Source: Plastoroseomonas arctica (GTDB lineage: Bacteria > Pseudomonadota > Alphaproteobacteria > Acetobacterales > Acetobacteraceae). From it: a stretch of DNA of 64,000 nucleotides. The DNA lies in assembly GCF_018128965.1 (NCBI RefSeq), contig NZ_JAAEDH010000008.1, positions 1 to 64,000 on the forward strand. Direction: 5' to 3'. A program made the position numbers and the translations under genes. Below the pieces are notes generated by a model. It did not search any database, was not told the DNA's origin, and saw only the letters and a program-made list of their open reading frames with translations. This document shows, piece after piece, positions 43,427 through 53,197 of this stretch; the stretch's first letter is position 1, and each line of letters starts with the position of its first letter.

Positions 43427-43573
43427 TCCGTTGAATCCAAATTGGAATTCAGCTTGGGTACGCCTTTTGCCGCAGCGCACTGTCACGCTCTGGACATGCC
43501 CTAATTTCGCCGTCAGTTAAGCTGAAACAAAACCATCGCTAAGACGGCGACTTTTTTCGCGCGGAGACCACCC
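43427..43573. promoter_or_regulatory. Upstream region of pckA
   Basis: The 147-bp gap contains an imperfect palindrome TTGAATCCAAATTGGAATTCA (43431-43451) and a TCAG-ttaa-GCTGA inverted repeat near 43515. Either might be a regulator site for pckA, possibly ChvI. I cannot match them to an established ChvI consensus by eye. Confidence 0.3.
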
Positions 43574-45163
<1,590 letters not shown>

Positions 45164-45229
45164 GGTCCCGCCAAAGACGATCGGACGGCGTGAGGCTTTC
45201 GGGCCCCGCCTGCGCTGGTCTAGGATGCC

Positions 45230-45631
45230 ATGATGACCGAACCGATCGACTGGCTGCGCGGCAGCGGTGCCACCAACGTCCTGGGCGGCCCGTTGCTGCC
45301 ATGTTCGGTTGCGCCACTCACCGGCTTCCTGCGCGACGGCTGTTGCAACACCGGGCCCGAGGATCTCGGGCTTCACGTCGTTTGCGCCGAGATGACGGCG
45401 GAATTCCTCGCCTTCAGCATCTCCTCCGGCAATGACCTCAGCACGCCCCGACCCGAGTACGGCTTCGCCGGACTAAAGCCAGGCGACCGCTGGTGCCTCT
45501 GCGCCGGTCGCTGGGAGGAGGCACGCCGCCATGGCGTCGCACCGCCGGTTCTCCTCGAATCGACCCATGCGGCGGCAATTTCGGTCTGCGCTCTCTCCGA
45601 TCTGCGTGCCCACGCGCCGCCGGAAGCCTGA
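45230..45631 (+). CDS. DUF2237 family protein
   Basis: The 133-residue protein closely follows the DUF2237 pattern: NVLGGPLLPCS, TGFLRDGCCNTGPEDLGLHVVCAEMT, SGNDLSTPRPEYGFAGLKPGDRWCLCA and a final LLESTHAAAISVCALSDL. Conserved cysteines (CC and CLC) suggest a metal or disulfide site. The family is widespread and has no known function. The second ATG at 45233 is equally possible. No operon partner is evident. Confidence 0.85.
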   Translation: MMTEPIDWLRGSGATNVLGGPLLPCSVAPLTGFLRDGCCNTGPEDLGLHVVCAEMTAEFLAFSISSGNDLSTPRPEYGFAGLKPGDRWCLCAGRWEEARRHGVAPPVLLESTHAAAISVCALSDLRAHAPPEA

Positions 45632-45724
45632 GGGCCGGCGCTGCAACTTTTTGCGCGCTCGTGCATTGCACCTGCACCGCCGGACCGCGCCTCGCGCGAG
45701 AACCCCGGTCGTGAGGAACACCCC

Positions 45725-45979
45725 ATGCGCAAGCTCCTGTTCGCCGCCGCGGCTCTCCTCGTCACAACGCAAGTCTTCGCGCAGACCATCCCCAGCGGAC
45801 CGAAGGGCGACACGCCGGCGCCGAGCCGGCCATCGGTCTCGCCTGGCGCGCCAATCGACCTGGGCCCCACTTCGGGCTCCGACCGCGCCTTCCGCGGCGG
45901 CGGCACGATCCTCGAAGGTGCGCCCGGCGCCCCGGCGCCCACACCGCGCGCCTTGCTGCCGGATCGCAAGCCAAACTGA
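45725..45979 (+). CDS. Small secreted proline-rich peptide
   Basis: The 84-residue protein has a Sec signal (1-19, ending VFAQT) followed by a low-complexity Pro/Gly/Ser chain with no predicted fold. The start has a GAGGAA ribosome site. No family recognised. The length and composition resemble disordered periplasmic peptides; the signal and the SD make it credible as a gene. Confidence 0.5.
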   Translation: MRKLLFAAAALLVTTQVFAQTIPSGPKGDTPAPSRPSVSPGAPIDLGPTSGSDRAFRGGGTILEGAPGAPAPTPRALLPDRKPN

Positions 45980-46086
45980 CACGATCGGGCCCAAACTGGC
46001 GTCGGTTGGACGCGGGGTGGCCTAGTCTGCGAAACTGCCCGTGACCCGCCCACAGAGGTGGACCAATTCGGGAGGATCATCGCGCC

Positions 46087-47058
46087 ATGGATCGTCGTCG
46101 TCTTCTGCGCAGCGCCACCGCAGCACCATTGCTGCTCGCAGCGCCCTCGCTGCGGGCCCAGGTCTTCAACCAGCCCTTCCGGCTCATCGTTCCGAACGCC
46201 CCTGGCGGCACCAGTGACATTCTGGCGCGGTTGATCGCGGCGCCGCTCGCCGCGCGCATCGGCCAGAATGTCGTGGTGGAGAACCGCGCAGGCGCCGGTG
46301 GCAACCTCGGGGCCGATCTGGTCGCGAAAAGCCGCCCCGACGGGCAAACGATGCTGCTGCTCGACGTGTCGGTGCTCGCAACCAACCCCTTCCTGATGCC
46401 GAGCATGCCCTTCGACGCCGCGCGCGACCTCGCACCGGTGCAGATGCTCATCTATGCCCCCTACGTGCTGGCCGTGAACAACACGCTGCCCGTGCAGGAC
46501 GCCGCCGGGCTTGTGGCCTATGCCCGCGCCAATCCGGGGCGTCTCAACGCCGCGAATTCGGGCACCGGCACCCTCAGCCATATCGTGGCGCTGTCGCTCG
46601 CCGCCGCCTGGAACAGCGAGATGGTGTCCGTCCCCTATCGCGGCGGCGCGCCGGCGCTACTCTCGCTCGTCTCCAACGAAGCCAACCTCACCGTGGTTGG
46701 GGCGACGCAATCCATGGCGTTCGTGACGAACGGCCAGATGCGCGGGATCGCGGTGACCGGGCAACATCGCCTCGCGACCTTGCCCAACCTGCCGACCTTC
46801 CACGAGCTCAGTTGGCCAGAGCCGGATTCCGGCACCTGGCAGGGGCTGCTCGTGCAGGGCCAGACGCCGCCAGCCACCATCGCGCGGCTGGAGGCCGAGA
46901 TTGCGGCCATCCTGAACGAGCCGGCGATCAAGACGCGCATCGCGGAGCTCGGCGGCGAGGTTCGCGCCGATGGCGCCGGCCCATTCCGCGCGCGCCTGGC
47001 GGAGCAGACGGAGAGCTACGGCCGTATCATCCGAGCGAATAACCTGCGGGTGGAGTGA
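46087..47058 (+). CDS. Bug-type (TTT-family) solute-binding protein
   Basis: The 323-residue protein begins with an RRR signal (DRRRLLRSATAAPLLLAAPSL) and contains FRLIVPNAPGGTSDILAR, VVVENRAGAGGNLGAD, the VPYRGGAPALLSLV ligand loop and a TPPATIARLEAEI C-terminal block. It is the third orphan receptor of this family in the window. It is convergent with an enoyl-CoA hydratase gene, 6 bp apart. Ligand unknown; a carboxylate is expected. Confidence 0.88.
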   Translation: MDRRRLLRSATAAPLLLAAPSLRAQVFNQPFRLIVPNAPGGTSDILARLIAAPLAARIGQNVVVENRAGAGGNLGADLVAKSRPDGQTMLLLDVSVLATNPFLMPSMPFDAARDLAPVQMLIYAPYVLAVNNTLPVQDAAGLVAYARANPGRLNAANSGTGTLSHIVALSLAAAWNSEMVSVPYRGGAPALLSLVSNEANLTVVGATQSMAFVTNGQMRGIAVTGQHRLATLPNLPTFHELSWPEPDSGTWQGLLVQGQTPPATIARLEAEIAAILNEPAIKTRIAELGGEVRADGAGPFRARLAEQTESYGRIIRANNLRVE

Positions 47059-47064
47059 ACTGCC

Positions 47065-47853
47065 TCACGGGTCGCCCGCCGCCTTGCGGGCCGCGAGCGC
47101 ATCGAGGAAGCAGCCCAGCATCCGCCGCGGCTCGTCGCCGGCGAAGCTCGCCGCGAAGGCAGTGATGCCGGCCTGGATCGCGGCATCCATCGGCAATCCT
47201 TCCCATTCGCGGATCAGCGCCTTCTGGGCGCGGATGGCGGCGGGGCCAGCCTCCAGGATCATCGCGACCGCGGCCTCGACGGCGTAATTCAGCGCATTCT
47301 GCTGCGTCACCTGTTCCAGGAAGCCCCAGGCTTCCATGGTTCGGGCGTCCAAGGTCTCGCCGAGCAGCAGCAGGCGGCGGGTGCGGCCCCAGCCGATCAG
47401 CCCCGGCAGCAGCGCCGCCTCCACGACGGAGGGGATGCCGACCCGCACCTCGGGCATGCCGAAGCGCGCGCTATCGCTCGCGATGCGCAGGTCGCAGCTC
47501 GCCGCGACTTCCAGGCCGGCTCCGAGGCAGAAGCCTTCGATGCGCGCGATCACCGGCACGGGCAGCGCGCGCATCGCATCGCACACGCCATGGACCTTGC
47601 GGATGAAGGCCGCCGCCTCCGCCGGCGAACCGATCGCAGCCATCTCGCGGATGTCGGCGCCGCCGATAAAGGCACGCTCGCCGGCACCCGTCAGCACCGC
47701 GCAACGCAGCTCCCCGCGCCCGGCCAGTTCGGCCATGGCGGTAATCACCTCGCCCATGAGCGCGGCGTTCAGGGTGTTGAGCTTCGCGCGGTGATCGAGC
47801 GTCGCATACGCCACGCCGCGCTGATCCACACGCACGTCGAAACTACCAGCCAC
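47065..47853 (-). CDS. Enoyl-CoA hydratase/isomerase family protein
   Basis: The 262-residue crotonase-fold protein has the oxyanion-hole segments FIGGADIREM and GFCLGAGLEVAASCDLRIA, and GMPEVRVGIPS. The start at 47874 would put an AGGAGGG ribosome site inside the gene, so I take the GTG at 47853, which has that SD 6 bases upstream. It hydrates or isomerises an acyl-CoA; the substrate is unknown. It is divergent from a RidA-like gene. Confidence 0.82.
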   Translation of the reverse strand: MAGSFDVRVDQRGVAYATLDHRAKLNTLNAALMGEVITAMAELAGRGELRCAVLTGAGERAFIGGADIREMAAIGSPAEAAAFIRKVHGVCDAMRALPVPVIARIEGFCLGAGLEVAASCDLRIASDSARFGMPEVRVGIPSVVEAALLPGLIGWGRTRRLLLLGETLDARTMEAWGFLEQVTQQNALNYAVEAAVAMILEAGPAAIRAQKALIREWEGLPMDAAIQAGITAFAASFAGDEPRRMLGCFLDALAARKAAGDP

Positions 47854-47929
47854 GGAAACCCTCCTGTTGACCAACGCCAGCTTACAGCGGGGCTTGTCGC
47901 CGCCCAGCCCCGGTCCGCATCATGGGCGC

Positions 47930-48325
47930 ATGGCCCTCACGCCGATCCAGCCGCCGCTCTGGCCCGAACCGCGCGGCTACGTTCACGCGCTCGCCGGTCG
48001 TGGCCGCTTGCTGCTGCTCAGCGGGCAGGTCGGCGCCGACCCGCATGGCCGTTTCGCACAGGGCTTCGTGCCGCAGTTCCTGCAGACGCTGCGCAACATC
48101 GACACGCTGCTGCGCGAGGCGAGCGCCACCCCTGCGCATCTCGCGCGGCTCACCTGGTACCTGCCCGACCTCGAGCTGTACCGCGAGAGCCTGGGCGAGC
48201 TGGGGCCGGCCTGGCGCAGCATCATGGGCCGCCCTTATCCGGCGATCACCATTCTCGGCGTCTCCGCGCTGCTGGAACCGGCGGCGCTGCTGGAGATCGA
48301 GGCGACCGCGATCATTTCAGATTGA
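47930..48325 (+). CDS. RidA (YjgF/UK114) family protein
   Basis: The 131-residue protein matches the RidA fold: LLLLSGQVGADPHGRFAQG, FLQTLRNIDTLLREASATPAHLARLTWYL and the AITILGVSALLEPAALLEIEATAI end. RidA deaminates reactive 2-aminoacrylate-type enamines; the catalytic Arg appears replaced, since the family's SRxAVxVxxLP block reads AITILGVSALLEPAA. This paralogue may therefore have a different substrate. Confidence 0.78.
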   Translation: MALTPIQPPLWPEPRGYVHALAGRGRLLLLSGQVGADPHGRFAQGFVPQFLQTLRNIDTLLREASATPAHLARLTWYLPDLELYRESLGELGPAWRSIMGRPYPAITILGVSALLEPAALLEIEATAIISD

Positions 48326-48437
48326 GTGGCGCGCCGTCTCGGCAACCATGACGCGCATTCGTCATCTCGTCGATCTGGCTCCGACCGAAGGGCGGGTGCT
48401 AGCCTCCGGGGAATAAGAAACCCGGAGGAGGATCGCC

Positions 48438-49427
48438 ATGGCCACCACCACGCGTCGTGCGCTTCTGGCCGCGGGCGCCGCTGCGCTCGCTGTCCCGCAC
48501 ATCACCGCCGAGGCATTTGCCGCCGCGCCGCCGCGCGGCGAGGCCGCGCCCGCCTGGTACCGTTTTCGCCATGGCGGGCTGGAGATGACGGTGGTGTCGG
48601 ACGGACCGCTACCCATCCGCCCGGCCTCGTCCGGCTTTATCGGCGTGGACCAGGCCGAGATGGAGGGCCTGCTGCGGGCCAACTTCCTCGCCACCGACCA
48701 CCTCCCGCTCGAGCAGAACGTGCTGATCGTCAACACCGGGCGGCAGCTCATCCTGTTCGACACGGGGATGGGCAATTCGATGGGCGCGGCCAGCCAGATG
48801 TTCGGCCCGACCACCGGCCGCCTGCTCGCCAACATGCGCGCGGCCGGCATCGAGCCGGCGCAGATCGACCTGATCGCGCTGACGCACGCGCACTGCGACC
48901 ATTGCTGGGGTCTGGTCGACGCCAATGGCGCGAAGGTCTTCCCCAATGCGCAGGTCGCCATCAGCGAGGCCGACCTGAACTTCTGGACCGACGACGCGAA
49001 CAAGCGCGGCCCGGAATTCATGACCGCCTTCATCGACGGGGCGAAGAAGAACCTCAACGCCTATCGCGACCGCATGGTGATGGCGCGCGACGGTGCCGAT
49101 ATCGCGCCCGGCATCCGCGCCATGGCGATCCCGGGCCACAGCATCGGCCATACCGCCTATGCGATCACCGATGGTGGCCAGACGATCATCAATTCGGGCG
49201 ACATCAGCCACCACCACGTGCTGCTGCTGCAGCGCCCGAACTGGAAGTTCGCCTTCGATGCGGACCCCGACCAGGCGGCGCGCACGCGCGTGCGCTTCCT
49301 CGACATGGTCAGCAACGACCGACTGGAAATGCTGTCCTACCATTTCCCCTGGCCGGGGAACGGGCATGTGCTCAAGGCCGGGGAGGGCTATGCCTGGGTG
49401 CCCTCGCCTGTGCGCACCTTGCTCTGA
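48438..49427 (+). CDS. Tat-exported metallo-beta-lactamase-fold hydrolase
   Basis: The 329-residue protein has a twin-arginine signal (TTTRRALLAAGAA, cleavage near TAEAFA) and the MBL zinc motif THAHCDH, then a late GHSIGHTAY His and SGDISHHHVLLL. It resembles periplasmic quorum-quenching or sulfatase-type MBL hydrolases; the substrate is unknown. It has a good GGAGGAG ribosome site. It is convergent with an M20 peptidase, three bases apart. Confidence 0.85.
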   Translation: MATTTRRALLAAGAAALAVPHITAEAFAAAPPRGEAAPAWYRFRHGGLEMTVVSDGPLPIRPASSGFIGVDQAEMEGLLRANFLATDHLPLEQNVLIVNTGRQLILFDTGMGNSMGAASQMFGPTTGRLLANMRAAGIEPAQIDLIALTHAHCDHCWGLVDANGAKVFPNAQVAISEADLNFWTDDANKRGPEFMTAFIDGAKKNLNAYRDRMVMARDGADIAPGIRAMAIPGHSIGHTAYAITDGGQTIINSGDISHHHVLLLQRPNWKFAFDADPDQAARTRVRFLDMVSNDRLEMLSYHFPWPGNGHVLKAGEGYAWVPSPVRTLL

Positions 49428-49430
49428 CGC

Positions 49431-50702
49431 CTACCCGCACCAGTCCGCGATAAAGCCCGCGATGGTGAGCGTGCAACGGCGCAGATCCTCGAGCGAGGTG
49501 CGCTCGTCGAAGCCGTGATTGCCCTCGCCCTTGGGGCCGTAGCACAGGGCGGGGATGCCGAAGTCGCGGCCATAGAAGCGGGTGTCGTTGACCGCCGTGC
49601 TGCGCCGTTCGGCCATCGCCTCGCCATGGACGCTGGCATGCGCAGCGGCCAGCACCGCCTCGGCCTCCGTGCCGGGTTCCTGCACGAAGCCCTCGGCGCG
49701 GAAGCCGTGGAAGTTCAGCGTAGGCGGGTGGTTCGCGAGGAAATTGTCGCCGCGCGCGGCCTCGGCCACCACGCGCTCCACCGCCGCCATCGCCTCGGCC
49801 ACGTCATCGCCGGGCAGCAGGCCGATGCGGCAATCGACTTCGCACCAGGCCGGTGTGCTGCTCGCCCAGTCGCCGCCGCGGATGATGCCGGGATTGAACT
49901 TGATCGGGTCGCGCACGGCGCCGAACCATTCATGGGAGCGCGCGGCTTCGTTCAACCGGGCGGTGTGGGCGGCGAGGGCCTCGACCAGCTTCATTGCGGA
50001 GAGGATCGCGTTCGACCCATCCTGCGCCACCGCGACATGGACGGGCACACCGGCCACGCGCAGGCGGAACCACAGCGTCCCGGTGTGGCAGCGCGTGATG
50101 GCGTGTCCGGTGGGCTCGGGGATCAGCACCGCGTCGGCGCGATAGCCACGTAGCAACGTCGCGAGCGCGCCATTGCCGGTGCTCTCCTCCTCGGTCACCG
50201 TCTCCACATGCACATCGCCGCGCAGCGCGACGCCGGCAGAAGCGACCGCGTCCATCGCGAAGACCATCGCCGAGACTCCCGCCTTCATGTCGTTCGCACC
50301 GCGCCCGTACAGCCAACCATCCCGCACCACCGCGGCATAGGGCGGGTGCGTCCACATCTCGGCCGGGCCTTCGGGAACCACGTCGATATGACCCTGCAGG
50401 ATCAGGCTGCGCCCGGCGGGGTCGCTGCCGCGCCGCGTGGCCACAACCTGGCGGCTCGCGGCGGGGTCGGCATCGACCATGGGGCTCGCCTTGGCATGCG
50501 CGGGAAGCGGGACGTCGGCGAGCGAGAAGCGATCCACAGCCCAGCCGCGCCCGGCGAATTCGCGCGCGACCCAATCCTGAAGCGGCGCTTCGTTCCCGCG
50601 CAGCGAGGGGAAGCGCACCAGGGACTGCAGGAATTCCGTCTGGCGGCCGAAACCCTCATCCACGGCGATGCGCAGGCGGTCGAGCAGGGCGGCATCGGGC
50701 AT
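49431..50702 (-). CDS. M20 family metallopeptidase/deacylase
   Basis: The 423-residue di-zinc enzyme has LQGHIDVVPEGP (His, Asp), GRGANDMKAG, VTEEESTGNGA (catalytic Glu), the IPEPTGHAITRCHTG bridging region and a lid domain (about 195-310). It looks like an acetylornithine deacetylase or succinyl-diaminopimelate desuccinylase relative with an N-terminal helix extension. It is divergent from the sugar-acid dehydratase. Substrate unassigned. Confidence 0.82.
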   Translation of the reverse strand: MPDAALLDRLRIAVDEGFGRQTEFLQSLVRFPSLRGNEAPLQDWVAREFAGRGWAVDRFSLADVPLPAHAKASPMVDADPAASRQVVATRRGSDPAGRSLILQGHIDVVPEGPAEMWTHPPYAAVVRDGWLYGRGANDMKAGVSAMVFAMDAVASAGVALRGDVHVETVTEEESTGNGALATLLRGYRADAVLIPEPTGHAITRCHTGTLWFRLRVAGVPVHVAVAQDGSNAILSAMKLVEALAAHTARLNEAARSHEWFGAVRDPIKFNPGIIRGGDWASSTPAWCEVDCRIGLLPGDDVAEAMAAVERVVAEAARGDNFLANHPPTLNFHGFRAEGFVQEPGTEAEAVLAAAHASVHGEAMAERRSTAVNDTRFYGRDFGIPALCYGPKGEGNHGFDERTSLEDLRRCTLTIAGFIADWCG

Positions 50703-50833
50703 GGAAGACTCCTCGGCGGGGTGCCGCCCAGCCTCGGGCACGCGTGACGCGACCGTCAAGCCGCCCCGCCGCCTTGCGCGGTGGGCGAAATTCCGTCTCG
50801 ATGACCGTCCAGAACGCACGAGGCGGCACGCCC

Positions 50834-52579
50834 ATGACCCAACCCACCCACCGCAAGGCCGCCGCAGACCTCCGCTCCGCCCGCTGGTTCGGCGATCACG
50901 GCCTGCGCAGTTTTGGGCACCGCTCCCGCGCCTTCCAGATGGGCCATTCACCGGAGGATTGGGCGAGCAAGCCGGTCATCGCCATCCTCAACACCTGGTC
51001 CGAGATCAGCCCGTGCCACGTCCACCTGCGCGACCGTGCGGCGGATGTGAAGCGCGGCATCCTCATGGCCGGCGGCTTCCCCATCGAGCTGCCCGCGCTG
51101 TCGCTGGCCGAGATCTTCGTCAAGCCCACCACCATGCTCTACCGCAACATGCTCGCGATGGAGGTGGAGGAGCTGATCCGCTCCCACCCCGTCGACGGCG
51201 TCGTGCTCATGGGCGGGTGCGACAAGACCACGCCGGGCCTGATGCTGGGCGCGACCAGCATGGATGTGCCGGCGATCTACGTCCCCGCCGGCCCGATGCT
51301 GCGCGGCAACTGGGCAGGCAAGACGCTCGGCTCCGGCTCGGACAGTTTCAAGTATTGGGAGGAGCTGCGCGCCGGCACGATCACGGAAGAAGACTGGCAG
51401 GGCGTGGAGGCCGGCATCGCTCGCAGCCACGGCACCTGCATGACCATGGGCACGGCCAGCACGATGACCGCCATCGCGGAAGCCGTGGGCATGAGCCTGC
51501 CAGGCGCTTCATCGATCCCGGCGGCCGATAGCGGCCACATGCGCATGTGCGCGGCGAGCGGGCGGCGCATCGTGGAGATGGTGTGGGAGGACCTCAAGCC
51601 GTCCCGCATCCAGACCCGCGCGGCCTTCCTCAACGCGATCGTGGTGGCGATGGCGATGGGGTGTTCGACCAATGCCATCATCCACCTGATCGCGATGGCG
51701 CGGCGTGCCGGGCAGGATATCGGCCTCGAGGATTTTGAGCGCGCCAGCCGCACCGTGCCGGTAATCGGCAATGTGCGCCCCTCCGGCACCCAATACCTGA
51801 TGGAGGATTTTTTCTACGCCGGCGGCATCCGCGCCCTGATGGTCGAGATCGCGGCCTTCCTCGACCTCTCCTGCATCACCTGCACTGGAAAGACGCTGGG
51901 CGAGAACATCGCCGGCGCCAAGGTCTACAACGCCGACGTCATCCGGCCCGTGAGCAACCCCATCTATGCGGAGGGCTCACTTGCCGTGCTGAAGGGCAAC
52001 CTCGCGCCCGACGGCTGCGTCATCAAGCCCGCGGCGATGGATGCGCGCTTCCTCAAGCATTCGGGCCCCGCGCTGGTCTTCGACGACTACGCAAGCCTGA
52101 AGAAGGCGGTCGATGACGAGACCCTCGACATCACGCCGGACCACGTGCTGGTGCTGCGCAATGCCGGGCCGCAGGGCGGCCCAGGCATGCCGGAGTGGGG
52201 CATGCTGCCGATGCCGAAGAAGCTTTTGAAGCAGGGCCACCGCGACATGCTGCGCCTTTCCGATGCGCGCATGTCAGGCACCAGTTACGGCGCATGCGTG
52301 TTGCACGTCGCGCCCGAAAGCTTCGTCGGCGGCCCGCTTGCGCTGCTGCGCACCGGGGATATCGTGGCGATTGACGTCGATGCGCGCTCCATCCGCATGG
52401 AGGTGTCCGACGAAGAGATCGCGCGCCGCCGCGCCGCCTGGGTGCCGCCGTCGCCGCGCTACGAGCGGGGCTATGGTTTTGCCTTCTCCAAGCACATCGA
52501 GCAGGCCGACCAGGGCTGCGATTTCGACTTCCTGCGCACCGATTTCGGGGCGCCGGTGGAGGAGCCGGCGATCTATTGA
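50834..52579 (+). CDS. IlvD/Edd-family sugar-acid dehydratase, L-arabinonate dehydratase type
   Basis: The 581-residue protein has the [2Fe-2S]-binding cysteines at 61, 129 and 202, in EISPCHVH, MGGCDKTTPG and SHGTCMTMGT. From memory these are the positions, shifted by two, of the three cysteines of Rhizobium L-arabinonate dehydratase. It also has the catalytic SGTSYG loop. Such enzymes dehydrate aldonates to 2-keto-3-deoxy acids. I use the ATG at 50834 (GAGGCGG upstream) rather than 50801, giving the family length. It is alone here, with no sugar transporter. Confidence 0.85.
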   Translation: MTQPTHRKAAADLRSARWFGDHGLRSFGHRSRAFQMGHSPEDWASKPVIAILNTWSEISPCHVHLRDRAADVKRGILMAGGFPIELPALSLAEIFVKPTTMLYRNMLAMEVEELIRSHPVDGVVLMGGCDKTTPGLMLGATSMDVPAIYVPAGPMLRGNWAGKTLGSGSDSFKYWEELRAGTITEEDWQGVEAGIARSHGTCMTMGTASTMTAIAEAVGMSLPGASSIPAADSGHMRMCAASGRRIVEMVWEDLKPSRIQTRAAFLNAIVVAMAMGCSTNAIIHLIAMARRAGQDIGLEDFERASRTVPVIGNVRPSGTQYLMEDFFYAGGIRALMVEIAAFLDLSCITCTGKTLGENIAGAKVYNADVIRPVSNPIYAEGSLAVLKGNLAPDGCVIKPAAMDARFLKHSGPALVFDDYASLKKAVDDETLDITPDHVLVLRNAGPQGGPGMPEWGMLPMPKKLLKQGHRDMLRLSDARMSGTSYGACVLHVAPESFVGGPLALLRTGDIVAIDVDARSIRMEVSDEEIARRRAAWVPPSPRYERGYGFAFSKHIEQADQGCDFDFLRTDFGAPVEEPAIY

Positions 52580-52582
52580 CGG

Positions 52583-53125
52583 TCAGCGTGGAACGCGGCC
52601 CGCGATGCACTCGGCCATCGCGGCACCCGCCGCGCTGAGGCCGGTGGCGGAAAGCCGAAGCGCCTCGGCCCTGCCGGTGTCCAGGAACACCTCCCGCGAG
52701 CGCGCCCAATCCATGGAGAAATCGGTGGTGCTGACGGCGCGGAAGCCGCCGGGAAATGCGCTGGTGACCTGGAAGCCGAAGCTCCGCCCCTCCGCCACCA
52801 GTGCCAGCGGCGTTCCCACCGGCGCGCTGACGTGCACACCGCCGATATTCTCGGCGAGCTCCAGCTCCGGCCGCGCCGCCGCGGCGGGGGCGGCTTGCGG
52901 CCGCGCGCCCGGCCTGGGCGCCGGCGCTGCAGCCGAAGGCCGGACCATCAGCCGAACCTGATGCGCGGGCGCCTGGGTCGTCCCGGCCATCAGGCAGCGC
53001 CGGTCGGTGCCGGTCAGCGCCACCGACCAGTCACCCGAACGCCGCTCCCACACCGGAACCACGCTCCCCTGCGCCAATGCCGCGCCGGATGCGAGCAGCG
53101 CCAGCATCACCCCGATCCGAACCAT
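52583..53125 (-). CDS. Secreted protein of unknown function
   Basis: The 180-residue protein has a Sec signal (1-19, ending ALAQG), a WERRSGDWSVALTGTDRRC block, a Pro/Ala linker in the middle (about 65-90) and a C-terminal beta-rich part with two cysteines overall. It resembles small periplasmic proteins of the IalB type in layout but lacks clear family motifs. The ATG at 53125 has a GGGGG tract upstream. It is separated from amtB by a strong terminator, so it has its own promoter. Confidence 0.6.
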   Translation of the reverse strand: MVRIGVMLALLASGAALAQGSVVPVWERRSGDWSVALTGTDRRCLMAGTTQAPAHQVRLMVRPSAAAPAPRPGARPQAAPAAAARPELELAENIGGVHVSAPVGTPLALVAEGRSFGFQVTSAFPGGFRAVSTTDFSMDWARSREVFLDTGRAEALRLSATGLSAAGAAMAECIAGRVPR

Positions 53126-53135
53126 GCGAGCCCCC

Positions 53136-53174
53136 AAAAAAGCAGCGGGCGCGGAGGTTTCCCCCCGCGCCCGC
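53136..53174 (-). terminator. Intrinsic terminator of glnK-amtB
   Basis: A perfect 10-bp GC stem (53145-53154 with 53165-53174) with a 10-base loop is followed on the minus strand by TGCTTTTTTGG, that is, six T residues (53136-53141). It begins 24 bases past the amtB stop. It is the clearest factor-independent terminator in the window. Confidence 0.85.
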
Positions 53175-53197
53175 GGACCCTCGCCGGAAAGGCGCGA

